From NCBI GenBank assembly GCA_013204685.1, contig JABMSC010000068.1, positions 1-5,285 on the forward strand: DNA of 5,285 nt, read 5' to 3'. Source of the DNA: Candidatus Omnitrophota bacterium (GTDB taxonomy: Bacteria; Omnitrophota; Gorgyraeia; Tantalellales; Tantalellaceae). A model generated the notes under the pieces. That model did not search any database. It worked only from the letters and a program-made list of their open reading frames with translations, and had not been told where the DNA came from. Positions 1-5,285 of the stretch are shown here, in pieces (the first letter of the stretch is position 1; the number at the start of each line of letters is the position of its first letter). Position numbers and translations under genes: made by a program.

Positions 1-515
1 AATATCTCGGCCCCAAACGCCTTCACCAAACTAGCTACTCTCTTCCCGATCTTTCCAAATCCTATGATACCTGTCACTTTACCTTTTAACAGGCCGCCCA
101 TTTCTTTCTGCCAAATGTTCCTGCGTACGTTCCTGTCAACGTGCGCAATCCTCCGTAAACAACAAAGCATCAACCCTATTGTTAATTCCGCCACAGAATC
201 GATCAGGACAGAGGGAGTGTTGTGAACTTTTATCCTGCATTCTTTCGCGGTTTCCAGACTCACATTATCCATACCGACCCCTACACGGGAGATCACCTTC
301 AGGGGTCCAGCGTTCCTCAACACTTTCTCCGTCAAAGGTTCCGTCCCCGCGATCAGCCCGTCATAAGAGTTCTCACTTAAAACTGCCCCTATTTCAGTTT
401 CCTTGAGCTTTCTCCCATAAGGATTTAAAGTGCACTTGATCCCCTGTTTTCTCAGCATCTCAAGCGGCTTTTTACTGTGCTCAGCAAACGTTGTCGTAGA
501 TACAAATACTCTCAT
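1..515 (-). CDS. D-2-hydroxyacid dehydrogenase (3-phosphoglycerate dehydrogenase-like), N-terminal part, cut by window edge
   Basis: This is the first 171 residues of a cytoplasmic NAD-dependent D-2-hydroxyacid dehydrogenase of the SerA-like family. The N-terminal substrate-binding domain includes the family segment SRVGVGMDN (residues 76-84), followed by a VHNTPS segment and AELTIGLML (109-117). The NAD-binding Rossmann motif IIGFGKIG (150-157, G152-x-G154-x-x-G157) is intact. The catalytic Arg, Glu and His of the family would lie past the window edge and cannot be checked. The ATG overlaps the stop of the upstream regulator by one base (TAATG), and AAAGGA sits 7 bases upstream, so translation is probably coupled. 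The substrate is uncertain. It could be 3-phosphoglycerate (serine synthesis) or a hydroxyacid connected with the glycan. The family call is secure, the exact reaction is not. Confidence 0.9.
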   Translation of the reverse strand, partial: MRVFVSTTTFAEHSKKPLEMLRKQGIKCTLNPYGRKLKETEIGAVLSENSYDGLIAGTEPLTEKVLRNAGPLKVISRVGVGMDNVSLETAKECRIKVHNTPSVLIDSVAELTIGLMLCCLRRIAHVDRNVRRNIWQKEMGGLLKGKVTGIIGFGKIGKRVASLVKAFGAEI

Positions 516-961
516 TATTCCATCCTTTGCTCTTTTGACTCCGGTCCTAAGTTTAATATAGGTCCTTCACTCAGGATCTTACCCGCCGGATAAACCCGGG
601 GAGCTTCATTTTCTGGCCGATCCCCCTGTGCGGATCCGACAAGATCAATGTTCTTTTCATACTCCCTTTTGAGCTCCAGATACTCCCCTTCCTTTATCCG
701 GAGAAAAAGGTAAGTGAGTTTCAACTGCTCATCAAGGCCTTCTTTTGTCAGTATATATTTCACCTTGTTGATCTTTCGGGAACCGGCGGTAAAATTCTTT
801 ATCTTCACTAACCCTTTATGGGCAAGTGATTTCAGCATATAATTGGTCTTTCCCAGTGAAATACCGAGATGGGAAGACAACCCCCTTTGGGAGAGGTCGT
901 CTCTTGAGGCAAGAACGCTTAAGATCTTGAAAATATCTTCTCGTAAGGGGTGTTCACTCAT
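515..961 (-). CDS. MarR-family, exopolysaccharide-associated transcriptional regulator
   Basis: This 148-residue protein resembles the short MarR-like regulators found in exopolysaccharide gene clusters (the EPS-associated MarR family). A winged helix-turn-helix fills residues 10-72: DDLSQRGLSSHLGISLGKTN (21-40) with the recognition helix around 35-48, then a basic wing (KIKNF to KINKVKY, 53-69). A helical, charged segment (about 75-104, GLDEQLKLTYLFLRIKEGEY and on) probably forms the dimerising or coiled-coil part. Residues about 105-148 form a hydrophilic tail, rich in Glu, Pro and Gly, that seems longer than usual for this family (from memory). The ATG at 961 is the only reasonable start: an in-frame TAA lies 9 bases upstream, no other start codon precedes the HTH, and there is no Shine-Dalgarno sequence. 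It probably controls its own promoter and possibly the surrounding glycan genes. Confidence 0.9.
   Translation of the reverse strand: MSEHPLREDIFKILSVLASRDDLSQRGLSSHLGISLGKTNYMLKSLAHKGLVKIKNFTAGSRKINKVKYILTKEGLDEQLKLTYLFLRIKEGEYLELKREYEKNIDLVGSAQGDRPENEAPRVYPAGKILSEGPILNLGPESKEQRME
523..528 (-). promoter_or_regulatory. Shine-Dalgarno of the dehydrogenase, inside the regulator gene
   Basis: AAAGGA on the minus strand lies 7 bases before the ATG at 515, within the last codons of the MarR gene. Together with the TAATG stop-start overlap it fixes the dehydrogenase start and points to translational coupling. The ligase gene has the same AAAGGA at the same spacing (2491-2496). Confidence 0.7.
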
Positions 962-968
962 TGAACGG

Positions 969-991
969 TATTATACAGCATACGTATAATA
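969..991. promoter_or_regulatory. Candidate operator: 23-bp inverted repeat over the promoter
   Basis: TATTATAC (969-976) and GTATAATA (984-991) are perfect 8-bp inverted arms separated by 7 bp. They cover the -10 box and the whole promoter spacer. A second, overlapping perfect palindrome, ATACGTAT, lies at 980-987. MarR proteins bind as dimers to palindromes of about this size and often repress their own genes by blocking the promoter, so this is the best candidate site for autoregulation by the product of the adjacent gene. Part of the symmetry could simply reflect the AT-rich -10 sequence. Confidence 0.5.
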
Positions 992-997
992 TGTCAA
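970..997 (-). promoter_or_regulatory. Consensus sigma-70 promoter of the MarR gene, probably leaderless
   Basis: On the minus strand TTGACA (997-992) and TATAAT (975-970) are separated by 16 bp; both hexamers match consensus fully. An A-tract (AAAAAA) lies just upstream of the -35 box and could act as an UP-type element. Only 8 bases separate the -10 box from the ATG at 961, so transcription would begin about 0-3 bases before the ATG. The mRNA would then be leaderless or nearly so, in line with the missing Shine-Dalgarno sequence. The promoter would drive the regulator and dehydrogenase as a unit separate from the upstream glycan genes. The elements are directly visible; the start point is inferred. 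Confidence 0.75.
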
Positions 998-1178
998 TAA
1001 GTTTTTTGCTTACATGTTAATAGGTAGTTTCGCAACAGAAACACAAGAAGGAGAAGAGCCTTAATCTCCCCCCTTCTATATACGACTCAGAAATAATTTG
1101 TCTTAACTTCTTTAGTGATAAACGGTTATAGTGTGAAGGCTTTTATTTCACTGTGCTAGAGAAACATAAATGCTGTTT
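998..1178. other. Gap between the ligase gene and the MarR promoter, no gene found
   Basis: About 180 bases hold no convincing reading frame on either strand. Small inverted repeats are visible: GTTTC/GAAAC at 1027-1031 and 1038-1042, and AGAAGG/CCTTCT at 1046-1051 and 1072-1077 around a purine/pyrimidine-rich loop with a four-base bulge. Neither is followed on the minus strand by a T-run, so no standard intrinsic terminator for the ligase transcript can be called. The function of this gap, beyond separating two transcription units, is unknown. Confidence 0.5.
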
Positions 1179-1180
1179 CT
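1160..1180. repeat. Perfect 7-bp inverted repeat at the ligase stop codon
   Basis: AGAAACA (1160-1166) and TGTTTCT (1174-1180) form a perfect 7-bp stem with a 7-base loop, overlapping the TAG stop of the ligase gene. The T-rich tract after it (1180-1186) lies on the plus strand, where no gene ends. On the transcribed strand the next bases are TCTAGCAC, so it is a poor terminator for the ligase gene. It could be an RNA 3' stem or chance. Confidence 0.3.
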
Positions 1181-2483
1181 ATTTTTCCGAAAGAGCTGTC
1201 CGTTGAATCGCAACAATAATCCCCATTACAAACCACATCAAAACACCTAATTGAAGGGAATAAAAGTTCGTATCAACAAAACTGTGGACCAGAAATCCAA
1301 ACAGCCCTGCCATCAGGCCGACCAGGAAACTTTTATGGAACTTATCCGGGATCTTCCTGAGATTGACCACTGACATCTTGAACAGGCAACCTATGATCCA
1401 GATAAACGCACCTAACCCCAGCAGGCCGGATTCAGCCGCCATGTGAAGATATGAATTGTGCGGATAATAACACTCGTAAGTCCTTTTATAAATTCTATAC
1501 CAGGGCCTTACGGTGCTGAACGTGTTCAACCCCGCCCCTAATAGTGGAAAGTCTTTTACGATATTCATCGTTTCATGCCACGACTGCAGTCTGTTGACGA
1601 TACTGCTGTCTTCGGAGGCAACATTCCGAACCGAGTTCTCTTTTACGACAAATGGAGCAATAAAGGGTACGGCCATGATCCACAAGATCATTATCGCAGC
1701 TATAAGCAGTTTTCTGCTTTTGAAGATCCCGAGAAAAACGACTGATAATATCGTCGCCACATACGCCCCGAGTGAATGCGTTAAGAACAGGCAGCACAAT
1801 AAAGAACCTGACAAAAGATAAAAAAAAAGTTTTAAGACCTCTCTGGCCCAGTAGCGTCCCTTGGGAAGGTTCGGGAGATAATTCTTTCTTGAAAACCAGA
1901 GAAGGCTCAACGCCAATGGTATCATAGTTACCAGCCAACCGCCAAAATCGTTTGGATTACAGAAAGAAGCCTGCATGCGCTGTCCATACATTAATTTGTA
2001 ATGCCGGATGAAATCTCTGCCCGTAATAAACTGGAACATGCCGTCTATCGTTATGAAGACCATCGAGAGCAACATCACGATCAGGATCCTGTTAAGCCTC
2101 TTTTTACTGTTAAAAAACTCCACGACTATAAAGAAGACCATTACCAGTTCAAAAAGTTTGAAGAAAAATCCTTTCAAACTCAAGCAAACTGATACGCTGG
2201 TGATCGTCGACAAAAATCCGAATAGGACAAATGCCGCAATAGGAAGGTTTAACTTTGTATTTTCCAGCTTAACTGATTCTATCAGTGAAGCCCCTGGTTT
2301 ATACCATAAAAATCTCTTCGCTACCCAGGTAAACAGAGCACATACAAAAGCTATCTCCACTGCCGTATTTGAAAACGGCAAGGTAAATATTATTGTGTAT
2401 AGAAAAGCTTCCATCAGCCGATCAAGGCCGATTATTATATTCTGTTTATCCGTTATAAAGTTCTGTACCGTGCGCCATTTCAT
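1179..2483 (-). CDS. O-antigen ligase family (Wzy_C-type) polytopic membrane protein
   Basis: This 434-residue inner-membrane protein has about ten or more hydrophobic segments and belongs to the O-antigen ligase/polymerase superfamily, which transfers or polymerises lipid-linked glycan on the periplasmic side. Family signatures are clear. GQRMQASFCNPNDFGG (167-182) precedes the large periplasmic loop. The loop holds NRLQSW (297-302) and DFPLLGAGLNTF (311-322), then PHNSYLHMAAESGLLGLG (341-358), with H342, N343 and E351 matching the conserved HNSYL...E.GL pattern. The length is normal for the family. The ATG at 2483 follows AAAGGA with a 7-base gap. WaaL-type ligases and Wzy-type polymerases cannot be told apart here, and PglL-type protein O-glycosylation is a remote alternative. 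It lies 68 bases downstream of the WecA-like gene and is probably cotranscribed with it. Confidence 0.88.
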   Translation of the reverse strand: MKWRTVQNFITDKQNIIIGLDRLMEAFLYTIIFTLPFSNTAVEIAFVCALFTWVAKRFLWYKPGASLIESVKLENTKLNLPIAAFVLFGFLSTITSVSVCLSLKGFFFKLFELVMVFFIVVEFFNSKKRLNRILIVMLLSMVFITIDGMFQFITGRDFIRHYKLMYGQRMQASFCNPNDFGGWLVTMIPLALSLLWFSRKNYLPNLPKGRYWAREVLKLFFYLLSGSLLCCLFLTHSLGAYVATILSVVFLGIFKSRKLLIAAIMILWIMAVPFIAPFVVKENSVRNVASEDSSIVNRLQSWHETMNIVKDFPLLGAGLNTFSTVRPWYRIYKRTYECYYPHNSYLHMAAESGLLGLGAFIWIIGCLFKMSVVNLRKIPDKFHKSFLVGLMAGLFGFLVHSFVDTNFYSLQLGVLMWFVMGIIVAIQRTALSEK

Positions 2484-2513
2484 CCAACTATCCTTTCAGT
2501 TCTGAAGTTTACC

Positions 2514-2527
2514 GGCATGGACATGCC
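2514..2527. repeat. Short palindrome between the transferase and ligase genes
   Basis: GGCATGGACATGCC has perfect 6-bp arms around a 2-base centre. As RNA it would form a 5-bp stem with a four-base loop, located 30 bases before the ligase ATG. No T-run follows on the minus strand, so it is not a terminator. It could be a protein-binding site, a small processing hairpin or chance. Confidence 0.3.
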
Positions 2528-2551
2528 TCTTTGATCTTAGTTGCGCCCCGA

Positions 2552-3499
2552 TCACCCAAACACTATAAAACTACAAGCAATGATGTTTAGAAAAAGAGTT
2601 ATCGCCCAGAAGATATAAACAACTTGTTTTTCGGTAAATTTTTTCTTCAGAAGAATATGATGTAGGTGTTCCTTATCAGCATGAAAAGGGCTTTGTTTTC
2701 TTGTTATGCGCCGCACAAGAGCGAGGAACGTATCTAGGATAGGTATTCCCAGGGCAATGATCGGTACCAGCAAAATTATCGCGGTAGTAGTCTTATATCC
2801 AGTCCATATTGCAAGCGCTGCTATAGAAAATCCTAAAAACATACTGCCGGTGTCTCCCATGAAAATTTTTGCAGGAAAAAAATTATATTTTAGAAATCCC
2901 AGACACGCTCCCGCTAAGGCCACGGCAAAAAACGCCGGAAGAAACGCTCCAAACATCAAAAATTTACAGAAGAGTCCCAACGAACAGATAAACACGATCC
3001 CAGCCGCAAGACCGTCCAGTCCGTCAATGAGATTGATAGCGTTGGTCACTCCTACCAGCCACAGGATCGTAACCGGGATACTGAATATGCCCAAATGCAA
3101 AGCTCCTCCCCACGGAATACTGATCACTTTCACCAAAAATCCGGAGTTGATCAATAGAACGGCAGCCAGTATCTGAACAAAGAACTTTACTTTAGCGTCG
3201 GCGCCTCTGGCATCGTCATACATCCCTAAGATCAGGATCATGGTAGATGCCATCACGATCGCCCACAGAGATGTAAACTCCAGGTTACCGAATCCGAACC
3301 TTACCGTAAAAAGTGTAAGTAACGCGAATATGAAACCGATATAAATACCGAGCCCACCGAACCTTGTTACGATCTTGGTATGAATCTTCCGCGTATTTTT
3401 TTTGTCGATAACTGAAAATTTCAATCCTACATACCGGATCGTCGGAGTTATCAGGAAAGTTATTCCACAGGCAATAGCAAACACAAGAAAATATGTCAT
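2552..3499 (-). CDS. Polyprenyl-phosphate HexNAc-1-phosphate transferase (WecA/TagO/MraY superfamily)
   Basis: This 315-residue polytopic membrane enzyme would transfer a sugar-1-phosphate, probably GlcNAc-1-P from UDP-GlcNAc, to undecaprenyl phosphate and so start a lipid-linked glycan. The family motifs appear in order: GMYDDARGADAKVKF with D95-D96 (Mg2+/substrate region), TNAINLIDGLDGLAAG (152-167) with N156, D159 and D162, FFPAKIFMGDTGSM (207-220) with D216, and the cytoplasmic HADKEHLHH (273-281). The last is the HxDxxHxHH signature of the WecA/TagO branch and separates it from the MraY of peptidoglycan synthesis. About ten membrane segments and the length are normal. The ATG at 3499 has only a weak purine stretch (GAAAG) upstream, but no better start follows. 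The sugar specificity (GlcNAc, GalNAc or a modified HexNAc) cannot be read from the sequence. Confidence 0.92.
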   Translation of the reverse strand: MTYFLVFAIACGITFLITPTIRYVGLKFSVIDKKNTRKIHTKIVTRFGGLGIYIGFIFALLTLFTVRFGFGNLEFTSLWAIVMASTMILILGMYDDARGADAKVKFFVQILAAVLLINSGFLVKVISIPWGGALHLGIFSIPVTILWLVGVTNAINLIDGLDGLAAGIVFICSLGLFCKFLMFGAFLPAFFAVALAGACLGFLKYNFFPAKIFMGDTGSMFLGFSIAALAIWTGYKTTTAIILLVPIIALGIPILDTFLALVRRITRKQSPFHADKEHLHHILLKKKFTEKQVVYIFWAITLFLNIIACSFIVFG

Positions 3500-3578
3500 A
3501 ATTACACTTTCAGCAAAACAACCGGGTCAAGTCTTCCGGCACTTTACACATCTCTGATATCCTACGTTTTTAAAACAT

Positions 3579-4574
3579 TCAGATAATTTTACTTCCACAC
3601 CGGTATTCCTTCTTGTTCTGCAGTTCCGAGAGTATCCACTCGTATGTCCTTTTAAATCCCTCTTCTAGGCTCACCTGATTCTCCCACCCCAGCAGTTCCT
3701 TGACAAGCGTAAGATCCGCGTTTCTTCCTCTTACTCCCTGCGGCGCGTCAAGGATGTATCTTTTCGTTATTTTTTTTGCCTGCTATGTTAGTGACGATGT
3801 CCGCTATGTCATTAATCGTCACCAGCCTGTCGGAACCGATATTCAGCGGCTGCTTAAAGTCAGACTCCATTAGCAGCATTATCCCCTTTATGCAATCATC
3901 GATGTAACAATAGGAGCGACTCTGTTTGCCATCTCCCCAGATCTCTATTTCTCCGGGGTCAGAAGCCTGTGCGATTTTCCGACATATGGCCGCGGGGGAT
4001 TTTTCCTTTCCACCGTCATATGTTCCTTTCGGGCCGTAAACATTATGAAAACGGGCTATCCTGATATCAAGACCGTAATCCCTGTTAAAAGCCTCCAGCA
4101 TTTTCTCCGTGTATAGTTTTTCCCAACCGTAGTAATCATCCGGGTCAGCGGGATAAGCATCCTCTTCTATTAAAGGTTTCACATCTGCGGTTTCCTGCTT
4201 ATGAGTAGGATAGATACAAGCGGAGGAAGAATAAAATAAGCGTTCTATTTTGTTTTTCAGACACGCCTTGGCGATATTCGCATTTATCAGAACATTATCG
4301 TACATCACATCGGCGCCAACTTCAGTAATATAGCCGATACCGCCCATGTTCGCCGCCAGGTTGAAAACATAATCCATTCCCTGCGTTGCTTTGAGGCAAT
4401 TCTGAAGTTCTCTCAGATCAAGGTCCAGTTTCTCGGACCAATACTGTTCCTTGACATATCCATCCCATTTAATGTCAACCACTCTCACAAAATTACCCCG
4501 CCCCAGGAGCTCTTCGCCAGGTGAGAACCGATAAATCCCCCTGCGCCTGTTACCAGAACTTTTTTATCTCTCAT
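3579..4574 (-). pseudogene. GDP-mannose 3,5-epimerase-like short-chain NAD-epimerase gene with two cancelling frameshifts
   Basis: Read through two single-base indels, this encodes 331 residues close to GDP-mannose 3,5-epimerase, which converts GDP-D-mannose to GDP-L-galactose/L-gulose. The Rossmann motif VTGAGGFIGSHLA (8-20) is in the first frame. The middle 4488-3748 frame carries SSACIYP with C120, YGWEK with Y149 and K153, FHNVYGPKGTYDGGKEKSPA with K192, and WGDGKQSRSY. The last frame carries DAPQGVRGRNADL. As I recall it, the plant enzyme has C145, Y174, K178 and K217, and these spacings (29, 4 and 72) are identical here. The first break, a missing base near 4515-4516, leads to a TGA at 4487-4485 after 29 codons. 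The second, an extra A in the run of eight at 3770-3777, leads to a TGA at 3750-3748. Net frame is restored. The ATG at 4574 follows GGAAAG with a 7-base gap. No catalytic residue is lost, so this is recent decay or a sequence error. Confidence 0.82.
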
Positions 4575-4614
4575 CTCTGATCTTTCCTTTCCGTTACGTC
4601 TTAACGTCATACTC

Positions 4615-4644
4615 CGATTATAATCGAAAAATTCACCTCAACAA
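4615..4644 (-). promoter_or_regulatory. Possible promoter with a 12-bp palindrome upstream of the epimerase gene
   Basis: On the minus strand TTGTTG (4644-4639) lies 16 bp before a perfect TATAAT (4622-4617). The -10 box sits inside the 12-bp perfect palindrome CGATTATAATCG (4615-4626). It is 42 bases from the epimerase ATG, a normal leader length. The -35 box is weak (4 of 6) and such sequences arise easily in AT-rich gaps, so it may be an internal promoter of the glycan operon, an operator, or chance. Confidence 0.3.
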
Positions 4645-4654
4645 TGTCATGTTA

Positions 4655-5285
4655 CTATTTTACAAAAAATTGCGGAATTTTCGATATATTTTTTAAAAAT
4701 ACCGCCGGAACCCTTCCTTTCAGGTCGTTGAGTTTCCAAGCCTTAAGATCCTCCCTGGATTTCCGGACCACATTCTTCAAACTGCTGTTACTCAAACCAC
4801 CAAGTCTCATCCTTACCAGCACTTCAGGAAGATACCCTGTAGAGATCCGGTATTTGTGCAAAAACCTGAGCATAATCTCATAATCCGCCGATATTTCCAG
4901 ATCCGTATCAAAATAACCGTATTTTTCATATACTTGTTTTTTTGCGAAAAAAGCCGGGTGCGGAGGCATCCACCCTTTTTTAAAGAAACCATCCCTGTAT
5001 TCGCATGACCGCCAGTATCTTATCACTTTCTCTGTATTGTTTTTATCCACATACACAAGATCTCCCCACAGACAATCGGCATTCGTCTTCTTGAAGGTAT
5101 CTACTACTTTTTCAACCACCCTGTCATCTACAAAAAAATCATCGGCGTGCAGGAATCCAACAATATCTCCAGTCGCCAGCTTTATCCCTTTATTCATCGC
5201 GTCGAAATGGTTCTTGTCCGGTTCTGCGACAACACGGAAAATCCTGTCCCTGTACCTGTTGATGATATCCAGCGTTTTGTCGCGG
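4655..5285 (-). CDS. Family 2 glycosyltransferase, C-terminal part, cut by window edge
   Basis: The visible 209 residues continue past the window edge, so the true start is not seen; the internal ATG at 5197 is not a start, because conserved coding sequence (VVAEPDKNHFDAMNKG) runs through it. It is a GT-A fold, inverting GT2 enzyme that adds a sugar from a nucleotide-sugar donor to the lipid-linked glycan on the cytoplasmic side. GFLHADDFF (visible residues 43-51) holds the DxD-like metal and donor site. MPPHPAFF (106-113) and YGYFDTDLEISADYEIMLRF (122-141), with the SADYE acid D134 as probable catalytic base, match the WcaE/WfgS-like branch. The first 70 or so residues of the domain are missing. 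The C-terminal tail lacks membrane segments. It stops 80 bases before the epimerase ATG and is probably in the same operon. Donor and acceptor sugars are unknown. Confidence 0.9.
   Translation of the reverse strand, partial: RDKTLDIINRYRDRIFRVVAEPDKNHFDAMNKGIKLATGDIVGFLHADDFFVDDRVVEKVVDTFKKTNADCLWGDLVYVDKNNTEKVIRYWRSCEYRDGFFKKGWMPPHPAFFAKKQVYEKYGYFDTDLEISADYEIMLRFLHKYRISTGYLPEVLVRMRLGGLSNSSLKNVVRKSREDLKAWKLNDLKGRVPAVFLKNISKIPQFFVK

Noticed and set aside
1160..1186. Hairpin plus T-tract as an intrinsic terminator
   Set aside because: The T-tract follows the stem only on the plus strand, where no gene ends; on the minus strand no U-run follows and the stem is AT-rich.
1513..1821. Plus-strand open frame of 102 codons opposite the ligase gene
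   Set aside because: It is antisense to a gene with clear family motifs; the translation has no recognisable domain or start signal.
1573..1938. Minus-strand frame of 121 codons inside the ligase gene
   Set aside because: Alternative frame of the ligase, with Cys- and Arg-rich translation and no family resemblance.
2008..2505. Plus-strand open frame of 165 codons opposite the N-terminal half of the ligase gene
   Set aside because: Shadow of membrane-protein codon use on the other strand; no domain is recognisable and it runs antisense to the real gene.
2706..3176. Plus-strand open frame of 156 codons opposite the WecA-like gene
   Set aside because: Antisense to conserved motifs of the transferase; composition is typical of a shadow frame.
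3493..3523. TTGACC with TGTAAT 18 bp further on as a promoter for the WecA-like gene
   Set aside because: The predicted transcription start would fall at or inside the ATG, without the strong consensus seen for the MarR gene; the gene more likely shares the upstream transcript.
3766..3782. Programmed -1 ribosomal frameshift at the A8 run
   Set aside because: A -1 shift leads directly into TAA; only a +1 shift or loss of one A restores the conserved frame.
1..5285. CRISPR array, insertion sequence, tRNA or rRNA genes, toxin-antitoxin or phage-defence genes
   Set aside because: No spaced direct repeats, transposase-like frames, terminal repeats or RNA-gene structures were seen; every sizeable stretch is explained by glycan-locus genes.

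Overview
The window looks like part of a bacterial exopolysaccharide or O-antigen (cell-surface glycan) biosynthesis locus. All six genes lie on the minus strand, so transcription runs from base 5285 towards base 1. The cluster has a polyprenyl-phosphate sugar-1-phosphate transferase, an O-antigen ligase/polymerase-type membrane protein and a MarR protein of the exopolysaccharide-associated type. Together these suggest a Gram-negative, probably uncultured bacterium, for example from the Omnitrophota or Desulfobacterota. That placement is inference from gene content only. Base composition is moderate and slightly AT-rich, with no obvious break across the window.

In transcription order: (1) 5285-4655, the 3' part of a family 2 glycosyltransferase whose N-terminus is outside the window. 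(2) 4574-3579, a GDP-mannose 3,5-epimerase-like gene that keeps all recognisable catalytic residues but carries two single-base frameshifts that cancel each other. (3) 3499-2552, a WecA/TagO/MraY-type transferase that would start lipid-linked glycan synthesis. (4) 2483-1179, an O-antigen ligase (Wzy_C-type) polytopic membrane protein. (5) After a gap of about 217 bases, 961-515, a short MarR-family regulator of the kind found in exopolysaccharide clusters. (6) 515-1, the N-terminal part of a D-2-hydroxyacid (3-phosphoglycerate-like) dehydrogenase, overlapping the regulator by one base (TAATG) and running off the window edge.

The genes fit one pathway. The epimerase would supply an unusual GDP-sugar (GDP-L-galactose type). 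The WecA-like enzyme would load the first sugar on the lipid carrier, the GT2 enzyme would extend the chain, and the ligase-type protein would polymerise or transfer the finished glycan. The regulator and the dehydrogenase form their own translationally coupled pair, driven by a separate promoter.

Two points deserve a second look. The regulator gene has a consensus sigma-70 promoter (TTGACA, 16 bp, TATAAT) whose -10 box ends only 8 bases before the ATG. There is no Shine-Dalgarno sequence and a 23-bp inverted repeat covers the promoter, which suggests a leaderless, self-repressed transcript. The epimerase gene is either a very young pseudogene, a sequencing artefact, or a gene needing recoding. 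I see no CRISPR array, tRNA, rRNA, insertion sequence or clearly new multi-gene system here.
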